64,000 bases of DNA from an uncultured Dorea sp. Lineage in GTDB: Bacteria > Bacillota > Clostridia > Lachnospirales > Lachnospiraceae. A program made the position numbers and the translations under genes. Positions 1 to 8,161 of this stretch are shown in pieces. Position 1 is the stretch's first letter; the number at the start of each line of letters is the position of its first letter. Location of the stretch: assembly GCA_910578455.1 (NCBI GenBank), contig CAJTQA010000005.1, forward strand, positions 1 to 64,000, in the 5' to 3' direction. Below the pieces are notes generated by a model that was not told the DNA's origin, did not search any database, and was given only the letters and a program-made list of their open reading frames with translations.

Positions 1-266
1 TCTTCATTTTTGGGAATATAAGAGCTTCTGGAGAAAGAAACTGTAACATTGCTTGTTTTAGAGTTGTATTCTATCGTGTCTTTTTCTGCCTCTGATTTTG
101 CCCACGCCATCATAGCATCAAAATCTCCGGAAAACTGTTCTAAGAGTTTGTTCAGTTTACCAAGTTTTCTATGGATTTGGGTAGCAGTTTTTCCATTGCT
201 TTTACGGTATGAGCGCTTAATATAGACATCTTTGTTATCAGAATTTCCTGTAAGCGAGATATACAT
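1..266 (-). CDS. IS1634/IS4-like transposase, N-terminal part (runs off left edge)
   Basis: The complement of this stretch reads as an open frame of 88 codons from an ATG at 266, continuing past the window edge. The ATG follows a strong ribosome binding site (GGGAGG on the minus strand, around 274-279). The N-terminus begins MYISLTGN, has a VYIKRSYRK segment, then RKLGKL and MMAWAKSEAEKDT. This matches my memory of the N-terminal region of IS1634-type (IS4 superfamily, DDE) transposases common in Lachnospiraceae. The DDE catalytic core would lie outside the window, so activity cannot be judged. It is transcribed away from the enolase fragment on its right. The family call rests on recognising the N-terminus only. 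Confidence 0.75.
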   Translation of the reverse strand, partial: MYISLTGNSDNKDVYIKRSYRKSNGKTATQIHRKLGKLNKLLEQFSGDFDAMMAWAKSEAEKDTIEYNSKTSNVTVSFSRSSYIPKNE

Positions 267-422
267 GCGAAATGCCTCCCTTCGTGATATAATCTAATCA
301 TACAACAAAGCGCACAAAAGCGCACGTAATAATTTTAAAAATTTGACAAAAAAATAAGCCACCCTTGGCTTAAATAAAGGATTATTGTGATATGATGTTA
401 AAAGGAAGTGTCAAACTCCCGG
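1..422. mobile_element. Right-hand end of an insertion sequence abutting a broken eno gene
   Basis: The transposase start lies at 266 and enolase coding similarity begins at about 423, so the element's outer end falls roughly between 400 and 422. The segment GTGTCAAACTCCCGGG at 408-423 is a plausible terminal inverted repeat, but the partner end is outside the window. Between the transposase and this end is an AT-rich tract with a perfect 7-bp hairpin (TAAGCCA/TGGCTTA, 355-372). Such hairpins near insertion sequence ends can block read-in transcription. The exact boundary and any target duplication cannot be seen here. Confidence 0.6.
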
Positions 423-632
423 GCAAAAAATGCGGGCTACCGGGCAGTGGTTTCCCACCGCTCGGGAGAGACGGCGGATTCCATCATTGCAGATATTGCA
501 GTTGCCTTTAACGCAGGACAGATAAAGACGGGGGCTCCCTGCCGGGGAGAGCGGGTGGAGAAGTACAACCAGCTCCTTCGGATAGAAGAAGAGCTGGCGG
601 GTGCTGCCATATATGAAAACCCATTTCTTTAA
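423..632 (+). pseudogene. eno: Enolase, C-terminal 69 codons only (5' part missing here)
   Basis: The frame ending at the TAA at 630-632 encodes the unmistakable C-terminus of enolase: AGYRAVVSHRSGET, then IADIAVAFNAGQIKTGAP, then RVEKYNQLLRIEEEL. These include the conserved SHRSGE loop and the KTGAP/KYNQLLRIE signature. Full-length enolase is about 430 residues; only about the last 69 are here. Similarity stops abruptly at the insertion sequence end, with no usable start codon. The position directly before secG-rnr-smpB is where eno usually sits in clostridia, so the native copy seems to have been interrupted. Enolase is normally needed for glycolysis, so another intact copy is likely elsewhere unless this reflects a mixed population or an assembly break. 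Confidence 0.85.
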
Positions 633-643
633 GTAAAAAGTAC

Positions 644-672
644 TTGTAAGTTTCCATGTCCTGTGTTAATAT
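644..672 (+). promoter_or_regulatory. Sigma-A type promoter for secG
   Basis: TTGTAA (644-649), a 17-base spacer and TAATAT (667-672) lie 32 bases before the secG ATG and after the eno stop. This would let secG be expressed even though the upstream gene is interrupted. Confidence 0.6.
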
Positions 673-704
673 GAGTATGGTTTATAAGCAGGAGGTAGAA
701 ATAG

Positions 705-947
705 ATGGAAATCTTAAAGACAGTATTGATGATCATATTTGCAATAGATTGTATCGCATTAACGGCAATCGTCTTGATGCAGGAAGGAAAGTCGGCAGGA
801 CTTGGCACGATCAGCGGCATGGCGGATACTTACTGGGGGCAGAATAAGGGCCGTTCCATGGAGGGAGCGCTTGTGAAATCCACAAAGTTTCTTGCGGTTC
901 TGTTTATTGTGCTGGCAGCAGTGCTGAATCTGAAGGTATTTGCTTAA
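705..947 (+). CDS. secG: Preprotein translocase subunit SecG
   Basis: This 80-residue protein is the small SecG subunit of the SecYEG channel in the cytoplasmic membrane, which assists SecA-driven export. It has the expected layout: a hydrophobic helix at about residues 3-25, a glycine-rich cytoplasmic loop (EGKSAGLGTISG), a WGQNKGRS segment and a second hydrophobic helix from about 58 to the end. The start follows GGAGG at 691-695. A sigma-A type promoter lies just upstream and a hairpin terminator just downstream, so it may be largely its own unit between the broken eno and rnr. SecA is encoded in the same window at 15124. Length and motif order are typical. Confidence 0.93.
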   Translation: MEILKTVLMIIFAIDCIALTAIVLMQEGKSAGLGTISGMADTYWGQNKGRSMEGALVKSTKFLAVLFIVLAAVLNLKVFA

Positions 948-972
948 GAACATGTTTGCTTTTGCATGTCAG

Positions 973-1001
973 GACACTCCTGTAACGAGGGGTGTCTTTT
1001 T
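973..1001 (+). terminator. Rho-independent terminator after secG
   Basis: An 8-bp stem GACACTCC/GGGGTGTC (one wobble pair) with an 8-base loop is followed by TTTTT at 997-1001. It lies between secG and rnr and would at least partly separate them. Confidence 0.75.
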
Positions 1002-1098
1002 GTTACGCGGGATATGCGGGGTTTTCGGCAGTTGGGAATTCCCGGTTCGCGCAGCAGGGATATGTATGAAAGATAATTCGGAAAGGAAGGTGCAGGGA

Positions 1099-3273
1099 AT
1101 GGATGCTGCATTTGAAAAGAGAAAGAAGATAATCTATGATTTCATGTGTGACGATTTGTATACGCCGATGAAATTCAAGGAGCTTGCCGTTGTCCTGCAG
1201 GTTCCGCGGGAAGAAAAGGACGAGCTGAGAAAGATACTGGAGGCTCTTGAAAGGGAAGGAAAGATTCGCCTGTCCAAAAGAGGAAAGTATGTGAGGGGAG
1301 AGGCGGGAAAACTTACCGGCATTTTTCGCGCCAATGCGAGAGGATTCGGCTTTGTGGAGATTGAGGGCGGGCTGTCGGATGTGTTTATCGGGGAAGATCA
1401 TACAGGAGGAGCGTTTGACGGCGATACAGTAGAAATCATAATCATAAAGGAAGAGGAAAAGAAGAAACGGGAAGGGAAGGTTGTAGGGATTACAGCCAGA
1501 GGCATCACGAAGGTGGTGGGGCTTTACCGGATAAAACCGGGTAACAGCTACGGATTTGTCGTTCCTGACAGCCAGAAGATCCCGGCGGACATCTTCGTGC
1601 CGGCGGAGCGGGCAAAAGGCGCGGTGGACGGCCATAAGGTGGTGGCAGAGCTTACGTCTTACGGCGGCAGCGGGAAAAAGCCGGAGGGAAGGATTACAGA
1701 GATTATCGGGCATGTGAATGACCCGGGAGTAGATATTATGTCAATCGTGATGAATTATGACCTGCCGGTTGAATTTCCTGAAAAGGCGCTGAACCAGGCG
1801 GAACGGGTATCAAAGCCGGTGAGCGGGGCGGACATGGAAGGCCGGAAGGACTTAAGAGGCTGGCAGATGGTGACGATTGACGGAGAGGATGCAAAAGACC
1901 TGGACGACGCGGTATCGGTGTCACGTGACGGTGAGAATTACATCCTTGGGGTGCATATTGCGGATGTGACGAATTATGTGCAGGAAAACAGCGCCCTTGA
2001 CCGGGAGGCGCTGGAGCGGGGAACCAGCGTGTATCTGGTGGACCGGGTAATTCCGATGCTGCCCCATACGCTGAGCAATGGCATCTGCTCATTAAACGCG
2101 GGGGAGGACAGGCTGGCTCTCAGCTGCATCATGACCGTAAATCCGAAAGGAAATGTGACGGATCACGAGATTGCAGAGACAGTCATCCATGTGGACCGGA
2201 GGATGACGTACACAAGCGTGAAGAAGATACTGGAAGACCGGGATGAGGATGAGGCGCTAAAATACAGAGAGTTTGTTCCGATGTTTGAGCTGATGCAGGA
2301 GCTGTCAAAGATTCTGCGGTACAGAAGAGGGCAGAGAGGTTCCATTAATTTTGAGTTCCCAGAGACGAAGATGGTTCTCGACGAATACGGAAAGCCGGTG
2401 GATATAAAGCCATACGAGCGGAATACGGCTACAAAAATTATTGAGGATTTTATGCTTCTGGCAAATGAGACGGTGGCGCAGGACTACTACTGGCAGGAGC
2501 TGCCGTTTGTGTACCGGACTCATGACGCGCCGGATGAAGACAAGATAAAGGCACTGGCTGCATTTATTAATAACTTCGGATATTCCATGCATATCGGAAC
2601 TAATGAGATGCGGCCAAAGGAGATACAGAAACTTCTTACGAAGATTGAGGATACGCCGGAGGAGGCCCTAATCAGCAGGCTGGCGCTCAGATCTATGAAA
2701 CGGGCGGGATATTCGCCGGAAAACACAGGCCATTTCGGGCTTGCCGCGACTTATTATACGCATTTCACATCCCCTATCCGGCGGTATCCGGACCTTCAGA
2801 TCCACCGAATCATCAAGGACAATTTGAGAGGCCGCATGAATGACGAAAAGATTTCCCATTACCGGGCAATCCTGGATGAAGTGACGAAACATGCGAATGA
2901 GACGGAGCGCCGCGCAGATGAGGCGGAGAGAGAGACGGTGAAGCTTAAGAAAGTGGAGTATATGCAGGAGAGGATTGGAGAGGTCTTTGAGGGCGTCATC
3001 TCCGGCATGAATAAGTGGGGGATGTATGTAGAACTTCCGAACACTGTTGAGGGGATGGTTCATGTGACCCGTATGTATGACGATCATTATGATTACGATG
3101 AGAACCGCTATGAGATGGTTGGAGAGCACTTAAGAAAAGCGTACAAGCTTGGACAGAAAATATCTGTCCGTGTGGTTGGGGCTGACAGGCTCATGAGAAC
3201 CATTGATTTTGAGATAGCGTCAGAGGGGGAGAAAGAAGATGGCAAAGACAATAGGCAAGATGATTGCCAATAA
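1099..3273 (+). CDS. rnr: Ribonuclease R
   Basis: RNase R is a processive 3'-5' exoribonuclease that degrades structured RNA and works with SmpB-tmRNA in quality control. The 724-residue product has an N-terminal winged-helix region, cold-shock/OB segments (GFGFVEIEGG, YGFVVPD), and the RNB catalytic domain with the metal-binding acidic cluster in IDGEDAKDLDDAVSV and HIADVTNYV. A C-terminal S1 domain follows (EGVISGMNKWGMYVEL). The frame is open from 940, but the chosen ATG at 1099 has AAGGAAGG 8 bases upstream, and the residues before it do not look like the family. A second possible ATG at 1066 has a weaker site. The 3' end overlaps smpB by 35 bases, which suggests translational coupling. 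Confidence 0.95.
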   Translation: MDAAFEKRKKIIYDFMCDDLYTPMKFKELAVVLQVPREEKDELRKILEALEREGKIRLSKRGKYVRGEAGKLTGIFRANARGFGFVEIEGGLSDVFIGEDHTGGAFDGDTVEIIIIKEEEKKKREGKVVGITARGITKVVGLYRIKPGNSYGFVVPDSQKIPADIFVPAERAKGAVDGHKVVAELTSYGGSGKKPEGRITEIIGHVNDPGVDIMSIVMNYDLPVEFPEKALNQAERVSKPVSGADMEGRKDLRGWQMVTIDGEDAKDLDDAVSVSRDGENYILGVHIADVTNYVQENSALDREALERGTSVYLVDRVIPMLPHTLSNGICSLNAGEDRLALSCIMTVNPKGNVTDHEIAETVIHVDRRMTYTSVKKILEDRDEDEALKYREFVPMFELMQELSKILRYRRGQRGSINFEFPETKMVLDEYGKPVDIKPYERNTATKIIEDFMLLANETVAQDYYWQELPFVYRTHDAPDEDKIKALAAFINNFGYSMHIGTNEMRPKEIQKLLTKIEDTPEEALISRLALRSMKRAGYSPENTGHFGLAATYYTHFTSPIRRYPDLQIHRIIKDNLRGRMNDEKISHYRAILDEVTKHANETERRADEAERETVKLKKVEYMQERIGEVFEGVISGMNKWGMYVELPNTVEGMVHVTRMYDDHYDYDENRYEMVGEHLRKAYKLGQKISVRVVGADRLMRTIDFEIASEGEKEDGKDNRQDDCQ

Positions 3274-3709
3274 CAAGAAAGCATATCATGATTATTTTAT
3301 CCTTGAGACATATGAGGCGGGCATAGCGCTTCACGGTACGGAGGTGAAATCACTCCGCATGGGAAAATGCAGCGTGAAGGAGTCATTTATCCGGATTGAG
3401 AACGGGGAGATGTTCCTTTACGGCATGCATATAAGCCCGTACGAGAAAGGGAATATCTTTAACAAAGATCCGCTGCGTGTCAGAAAGCTGCTTCTCCACA
3501 AAGGGGAGATTAACAAGATGCTTGGCAAGACAAAGGAAAAGGGCATCGCTATCGTGCCCCTTAAAGTGTATTTTAAGGGTAGCCTTGTGAAAGTGGAGAT
3601 TGGGCTTGCAAAGGGAAAGAAATTATATGACAAGAGGCAGGATATTGCAAAGAAAGACCAGAAACGGGAGGCGCAGAGAGATTTTAAAGTGCGGAATTTA
3701 AGCGTATAA
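3239..3709 (+). CDS. smpB: SsrA-binding protein SmpB
   Basis: SmpB binds tmRNA and brings it to stalled ribosomes for trans-translation. The 156-residue product carries the family marks: NKKAYHDYFI near the N-terminus, GIALHGTEVKSLR, the NIFNKDPLRVRKLLLHK segment, the GLAKGKKLYDKR stretch, and a basic C-terminal tail (KKDQKREAQRDFK) that enters the decoding centre. It starts inside the end of rnr, an arrangement common in Firmicutes and functionally sensible because RNase R degrades the released mRNA. No tmRNA gene was recognised nearby. Confidence 0.97.
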   Translation: MAKTIGKMIANNKKAYHDYFILETYEAGIALHGTEVKSLRMGKCSVKESFIRIENGEMFLYGMHISPYEKGNIFNKDPLRVRKLLLHKGEINKMLGKTKEKGIAIVPLKVYFKGSLVKVEIGLAKGKKLYDKRQDIAKKDQKREAQRDFKVRNLSV

Positions 3710-3747
3710 TATAGCATGTCCGTATAAGGGCCTGACAGGAGGAGACT

Positions 3748-3984
3748 ATGGTACCGGTAAAAAAAGAAGAGCTGAGGAAACTGGTCACAGAGACTACCGT
3801 GGAGATTTATGAGGAGCTTACGCCTCAGCTCATACAGCTTATCAATGAGACGAAGAATAACGGCTCCCTTACGGAGGCACAGAAACAGGATGAAATATCC
3901 TTACATATGATGGGATATGTGAAGTCCTGTACCAATGAGATAATCATTGAAGTCCTGGCGGAGATTTTAGGGCTGTCAGAATGA
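3748..3984 (+). CDS. Hypothetical protein, 78 residues
   Basis: I do not recognise this family. The ATG follows a strong AGGAGG site (3737-3742), and the gene follows smpB by 38 bases in the same direction. The product is short, soluble-looking and mostly helical. It is rich in glutamate, leucine and isoleucine (TTVEIYEELTPQLIQLINE, then CTNEIIIEVLAEILGLSE), with no signal peptide or membrane segment. It has two cysteine-free predicted amphipathic halves apart from one central CTN. A long hairpin ends the unit right after its stop. Likely the last gene of the rnr-smpB unit; function unknown. Confidence 0.7.
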   Translation: MVPVKKEELRKLVTETTVEIYEELTPQLIQLINETKNNGSLTEAQKQDEISLHMMGYVKSCTNEIIIEVLAEILGLSE

Positions 3985-3992
3985 CGGGGCGA

Positions 3993-4037
3993 GATAAATT
4001 CATCCCCTGCTGGAATCCGGCAGGGGATGAATTTATC
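3993..4037. terminator. Long dyad between convergent genes, probable bidirectional terminator
   Basis: GATAAATTCATCCCCTGC at 3993-4010 is perfectly repeated in inverse at 4020-4037, giving an 18-bp stem that extends further into the loop with a wobble pair. It lies between the + strand gene ending at 3984 and the minus-strand hpf gene ending at 4047. The flanks are AT-rich rather than clean T-tracts. Confidence 0.65.
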
Positions 4038-4046
4038 TATGGATAT

Positions 4047-4583
4047 TTAATTGAATTCCGGTTCAATCAGGCCGAAAGAGCCGTTCTTGCGGCGGTACAC
4101 GACATTCACTTCATCTGTCTCCGCATTGCAGAAGACAAAAAAATCATGCCCCAGAAGATCCATCTGCACACATGCGTCTTCCGGATACATAGGCTTGATG
4201 CCGAAACGTTTTGTGCGGACAATCTTTACTTCGTCCTCCTCCGGGATCATGTCTTCTGTCTCGTAGAATTCCTGTTTAAAATTGCCGCCTTCCTGATGCC
4301 TTTCTATCAGCTTGTTTTTATATTTGCGAAGCTGACGTTCGATAACCTCCTCAACAAGGTCGATCGAAACGTACATGTCGCTGCTTACCTGCTCTGAGCG
4401 GATAATATCCCCTTTGACGGGAATGGTTACTTCGATTTTCTGCCGCCCTTTCTGGACACTCAGTGTTACATGGATTTCCGTATCGGGAGTAAAATACCTT
4501 TCCAGCTTTCCTAATTTGTGTTCAACGGCTTCTTTTAAGCCAGGCGTTACATCAATGTTCTTTCCAATAATGATAAACGTCAT
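4047..4583 (-). CDS. hpf: Ribosome hibernation promoting factor, long form
   Basis: Long HPF dimerises 70S ribosomes into inactive 100S particles in resting cells. The 178-residue product has the N-terminal S30AE/YfiA-type domain (IIIGKNIDVTPGLKEAVEHK, then KLERYF) and a C-terminal dimerisation domain (VRTKRFGIKPMYPEDACVQM, then GHDFFVFCNAETDEVNVVYRRK). An upstream in-frame ATG exists, but the chosen ATG has AAGGAG 10 bases before it and starts where the family starts. The gene is monocistronic by position. Upstream is a TGACAAT/ATTGTCA dyad at 4625-4648 that overlaps a TTGACA-like element. Confidence 0.95.
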   Translation of the reverse strand: MTFIIIGKNIDVTPGLKEAVEHKLGKLERYFTPDTEIHVTLSVQKGRQKIEVTIPVKGDIIRSEQVSSDMYVSIDLVEEVIERQLRKYKNKLIERHQEGGNFKQEFYETEDMIPEEDEVKIVRTKRFGIKPMYPEDACVQMDLLGHDFFVFCNAETDEVNVVYRRKNGSFGLIEPEFN

Positions 4584-4624
4584 GCTCCCCAACTCCTTTT
4601 TATAGAATTTCAGAACGTATAATC

Positions 4625-4648
4625 TGACAATTGGTGATGTGATTGTCA
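4625..4648. promoter_or_regulatory. Inverted repeat upstream of hpf
   Basis: TGACAAT (4625-4631) and ATTGTCA (4642-4648) form a perfect 7-bp inverted repeat with a 10-base spacer, 42 bases before the hpf start. On the minus strand one arm overlaps TTGACA (4649-4644), but no good -10 sits at 17 bases; GATTAT lies at 19. It may be an operator or a promoter with unusual spacing. Confidence 0.35.
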
Positions 4649-4684
4649 ATGTTTCTGATATATTCAGTATAGCACTTTTTGAGT

Positions 4685-5296
4685 CTAATGTATAGCATGT
4701 ATTATTTCAATTCTGGAAATTTTTCCCTCGTGCATCTTGGCGACCCGAAGACCTACATCTCCGATATAGACACAGGCGCCTACGCCGGTCTCTGTCTCAA
4801 ACTCTTCAAACTTGGCGGTGATTAGGTCAAGCAGTGTTTCGCCCGGCTGGTGGGGAAGGTTGACATGGATAATTTTATTGACAGCATGAACCTTTGTTGA
4901 TGCGCGGAAAATGAATTCATCCGTAATGTCAAACTCGCAGAAGAGATATTTTCTGGTTGCAAAAAGCACGGCAATCGCACATACGCCCACGAGGCTGCTC
5001 CAGATGGAAGAGTGATCCATAATGATGTGCCTTGCAATGGCAAAGAGAAGCACTTCAAATACGGTGTCGGGAGTGTGCTGGTACATCATGCGGATCAGCT
5101 CCACGCCGATGATCAGGTTAAAGCAGGTGTCTAAAAGGTCGTTGTAGTTCGGCCATACGTCCAGGTTTGGAATGTTGGTAAGGGAAAGCCCCATACGCAG
5201 ACATAACAGCAAGATACCGATACCAAGCATAATGGTAATGAAAAATTCAAGAATAACGGCAAAGCGTTTGATAAAAACAGTCGCATATAATCTCAT
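4685..5296 (-). CDS. PsiE-like membrane protein with C-terminal transporter-associated region
   Basis: The 203-residue product has about four hydrophobic segments in its first 110 residues (VILEFFITIMLGIGILLLCL, CFNLIIGVELIRMM, the VLLFAIARHIIMDH region, LVGVCAIAVLFATRKYLF). The IGVELIRMMYQHTPDTVFEVLLFAIARHIIM stretch resembles phosphate-starvation-inducible PsiE-type proteins. The rest, about 125-203, is soluble and resembles the small transporter-associated domain (VHAVNKIIHVNLPHQPGETLLDLI, then GVGACVYIGDVGLRVAKMHEG). It follows typA and the PAP2 gene on the minus strand with a 29-base gap, and AAGGAG precedes the ATG. The molecular role is unknown, as for the family. Confidence 0.7.
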   Translation of the reverse strand: MRLYATVFIKRFAVILEFFITIMLGIGILLLCLRMGLSLTNIPNLDVWPNYNDLLDTCFNLIIGVELIRMMYQHTPDTVFEVLLFAIARHIIMDHSSIWSSLVGVCAIAVLFATRKYLFCEFDITDEFIFRASTKVHAVNKIIHVNLPHQPGETLLDLITAKFEEFETETGVGACVYIGDVGLRVAKMHEGKISRIEIIHAIH

Positions 5297-5325
5297 ACAT
5301 AGCTCCTTGTGTCTGCTGTGAGAAT

Positions 5326-6225
5326 TTACTCATCAGTCTTTCGGTTTGCAATTCGGGTAAACAGATACGGGTAGATGGCAAGCACCCATAATACCAGTAT
5401 AAAGTATTCTGCCATTTTTGCCAAGACGGAATTTCCAAACACAAGAGGGAAACCGGTTTTTATGGCGAATGTAAGAGCAAGCCCTGTCAGGAGTTTCAGG
5501 ATTTGATGGAAGGGGCGTTCTGCCCGGGTGTCAAAATTGAGTTTTGTACGTTCAAGGTACCAGCCGGCGGCAAAGCCGAGCCCGGCTCCGGCAGCGCGGC
5601 AGCAGTCAAGGGCATAGCGTGCTTCTATGACGCCGGCATTTTTCAGGGCGAGGGCATAGGCGGCGACAGCCAGCGAGATTGCGGCAAGGATTGCGGCAAT
5701 CTGCTTAAGGTGCCGTGTTCCGTCTAAGAGAAAGCTCTGAGAGCGACAGATGACAAGCGATACGATGATTGACAGCGCCATGGATGCAAGCACGTCCTTG
5801 GGGGTATGGCAGCCCAAATACATCCTGGAAAAGCCTACCGCCAGAAAAAGGAAGACGCTTAAGCTCTTAAGCCATATCTTTTTTGCCTTTAACGCCAGGG
5901 GGAAATAAAGGGCAGTCGCCCCCTGCGTGTGGCCGCTTGGAAAGGAGTACCCGGTGGCGGCGGGAACGGCGCTTTCGACAGCGGAAAAGCCCGGGTCGAG
6001 AATCCAGGGCCTCGGAATGCGGAATGTGATCTTTAATGTCTGGACACACAGCCCCGCCGTAAAATAGGTGAAACCTAAAAGATAAGCAAAGCGCTTGTCC
6101 GCGCACCAGTAGAGTGCACAGATAAGCGCGATGATAATGATTTCCTGCCCGAAATAGGTGACGAGCTGCATGATGTTGTCAAGAACCGGGGTTCTGTGTT
6201 CGCTGAGAAACCGTAAAAATTCCAT
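5326..6225 (-). CDS. PAP2-family membrane phosphatase
   Basis: An integral membrane phosphatase of the PAP2/undecaprenyl-pyrophosphate phosphatase superfamily, 299 residues. The three signature motifs are present: KITFRIPRP (about 66-74), PSGHTQ (about 96-101) and SRMYLGCHTPKDVL (about 133-146), giving the catalytic histidines. Multiple hydrophobic helices flank them, and the C-terminal half adds three or four more helices than the minimal family, as in the larger sporulation- or lipid-linked members. The start overlaps the typA stop by one base (TAATG), indicating coupling, with AGGAG inside the typA end. Substrate (a lipid phosphate or pyrophosphate) is not determinable from sequence. Confidence 0.88.
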   Translation of the reverse strand: MEFLRFLSEHRTPVLDNIMQLVTYFGQEIIIIALICALYWCADKRFAYLLGFTYFTAGLCVQTLKITFRIPRPWILDPGFSAVESAVPAATGYSFPSGHTQGATALYFPLALKAKKIWLKSLSVFLFLAVGFSRMYLGCHTPKDVLASMALSIIVSLVICRSQSFLLDGTRHLKQIAAILAAISLAVAAYALALKNAGVIEARYALDCCRAAGAGLGFAAGWYLERTKLNFDTRAERPFHQILKLLTGLALTFAIKTGFPLVFGNSVLAKMAEYFILVLWVLAIYPYLFTRIANRKTDE

Positions 6226-8048
6226 TATTTATTGCTCCTTTTCCTTATTTTCGGGTCGAGGATCTTCTTTCTTATTCGAAGCGTCTTTGGGGTTACCTCT
6301 AAGAGCTCGTCTGTATCGATAAAGTCCAGCGCCTCCTCGAGGCTTAAGATTTTCGGCGCAGTCAGGCGGAGGGCATCGTCCGCCCCTGAGGAACGGGTGT
6401 TGGTGAGGTGCTTTGTCTTGCAGACATTCACTTCGATGTCGTCTGTCTTCGCATTTTCTCCGATAACCATTCCGGAGTACACCTTTTCGCCGGCTCCTAA
6501 GAACAGCACGCCCCGCTCCTGTGCCTGGAACAGTCCGTAAGTAACGGATTCGCCGGTCTCAAAAGCAATCAGAGAGCCTTGTTTCCTATACTGGATATCG
6601 CCCTTGTAGGGGGCGTAGCCGTCGAAAGAGGTATTCATGATGCCGTTTCCCTTTGTGTCGGTAAGAAATTCGCCGCGGTAGCCGATGAGACCCCGGGAGG
6701 GGATGGAGAACTCAAGCCTAGTGTATCCGCCGCTTGCCGTTCCCATGTTACGCAGCTCGCCTTTTCGCTGGCTCAGCTTTTCAATGACTGTTCCGGTGAA
6801 TTCCTCCGGCACATCCACATATGCCGTCTCCACAGGCTCTAAGAGCTTGCCGTTTTCATCTTCTTTATAGAGTACCTCGGCTTTGCTTACCGCAAATTCA
6901 TAGCCCTCCCGGCGCATGTTCTCGATGAGGACAGAAAGATGCAGCTCCCCGCGGCCGGACACTTTAAAGCTGTCGGTATTGTCGGATTCCTCAACCCGAA
7001 GGCTCACATCCGTGTTAAGCTCGCGGAACAGCCGGTCTCTTAGATGGCGGGAAGTGACATATTTTCCTTCCTGCCCTGCAAAGGGGCTGTCGTTGACGAT
7101 AAACTGCATGGCGATGGTTGGCTCGGAAATCTTCTGGAAAGGAATTGCCTGGGGATTTTCCGAACCGCAGATGGTGTCTCCGATGGAAATGTCGGCAATT
7201 CCGGAGATTGCAACGACAGAGCCGATGCCCGCCTCTTTGACTTCTGCTTTGTTCAGCCCGTCAAATTCGTAGAGCTTGCTGATGCGTACCTTTTCCTGGC
7301 GGGAGGGGTCATGCTCATTTACCACGACTGCGTCCATGCCGACTTTGATTGTGCCGTTATCTACTTTTCCCACACCGATGCGGCCGACATATTCGTTGTA
7401 GTCGATGGTGCTGATAAGAACCTGGGTGTCAGCGTCCGGGTCGCCCTCCGGAGCCGGGATATAATCAAGGATGGTCTCAAACAGAGGTTTCATGTCACGC
7501 TCCTCGTCTGTCAGGTCAAGAACTGCAACCCCTGACTTTGCGGAGGCATACACAAAGGGACAGTCTAACTGCTCGTCAGATGCGTCTAAGTCCATGAACA
7601 GTTCCAATACTTCATCGATGACTTCATCAGGCCTTGCCTCCGGGCGATCAATCTTATTGATGCAGACAATGACCGGAAGGCTTAATTCCAGTGCTTTTCT
7701 CAGGACAAATTTTGTCTGGGGCATGGCGCCCTCGAAGGCATCAACTACCAGGATCACGCCGTTTACCATCTTGAGGACGCGCTCTACTTCGCCTCCGAAA
7801 TCCGCGTGGCCCGGGGTGTCCACAATGTTGATCTTTGTTCCTTTATAATAGACGGCAGTATTTTTTGAGAGGATGGTGATGCCGCGTTCTCTCTCAATAT
7901 CGTTGGAGTCCATGACCCGCTCGGCGACCTCCTGGTTTGCGCGGAATACTCCGCTCTGTTTCAAAAGCTCGTCTACAAGGGTCGTCTTGCCGTGGTCTAC
8001 ATGAGCAATGATTGCAATGTTACGTATATCTTCTCGTTTTGTTTTCAT
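6225..8048 (-). CDS. typA: Translational GTPase TypA/BipA
   Basis: TypA is a ribosome-associated GTPase of the EF-G family involved in ribosome assembly and stress adaptation. The 607-residue product has the G1 motif AHVDHGKTT near residue 15, RGITI (switch I), DTPGHADF (G3), NKIDRPEA (G4) and a SAK-type G5 (ASAKSGV). EF-G domain III/V-like regions follow, then the TypA-specific C-terminal domain. Length is typical. A sigma-A type promoter with a perfect TATAAT lies upstream, and PAP2 and PsiE-like genes follow, forming a three-gene minus-strand unit. Confidence 0.97.
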   Translation of the reverse strand: MKTKREDIRNIAIIAHVDHGKTTLVDELLKQSGVFRANQEVAERVMDSNDIERERGITILSKNTAVYYKGTKINIVDTPGHADFGGEVERVLKMVNGVILVVDAFEGAMPQTKFVLRKALELSLPVIVCINKIDRPEARPDEVIDEVLELFMDLDASDEQLDCPFVYASAKSGVAVLDLTDEERDMKPLFETILDYIPAPEGDPDADTQVLISTIDYNEYVGRIGVGKVDNGTIKVGMDAVVVNEHDPSRQEKVRISKLYEFDGLNKAEVKEAGIGSVVAISGIADISIGDTICGSENPQAIPFQKISEPTIAMQFIVNDSPFAGQEGKYVTSRHLRDRLFRELNTDVSLRVEESDNTDSFKVSGRGELHLSVLIENMRREGYEFAVSKAEVLYKEDENGKLLEPVETAYVDVPEEFTGTVIEKLSQRKGELRNMGTASGGYTRLEFSIPSRGLIGYRGEFLTDTKGNGIMNTSFDGYAPYKGDIQYRKQGSLIAFETGESVTYGLFQAQERGVLFLGAGEKVYSGMVIGENAKTDDIEVNVCKTKHLTNTRSSGADDALRLTAPKILSLEEALDFIDTDELLEVTPKTLRIRKKILDPKIRKRSNK

Positions 8049-8071
8049 ATGGGTTCCACCTTTGTCTACTT

Positions 8072-8101
8072 ATTATATGTAAATCAATATTACAACCTCA
8101 A
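8072..8101 (-). promoter_or_regulatory. Promoter for typA unit
   Basis: On the minus strand, TTGAGG (8101-8096), an 18-base spacer and a perfect TATAAT (8077-8072) precede the typA ATG by 23 bases. Confidence 0.6.
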
Positions 8102-8161
8102 TAGTTTATCACATTTTTTGAAATTTACAAGTGGTTGTTGCACAGAAAGGCAGAACGCATC

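Noticed and set aside
408..632. Possible independent 74-residue protein starting at GTG 408
   Set aside because: The sequence is the end of enolase; the GTG lies in the probable IS terminal repeat and has its ribosome-like AAGGAAG only one base away.
3709..3748. tmRNA gene next to smpB
   Set aside because: Only 38 bases separate smpB from the next gene; no tRNA-Ala-like ends or tag frame are visible here or in nearby gaps.
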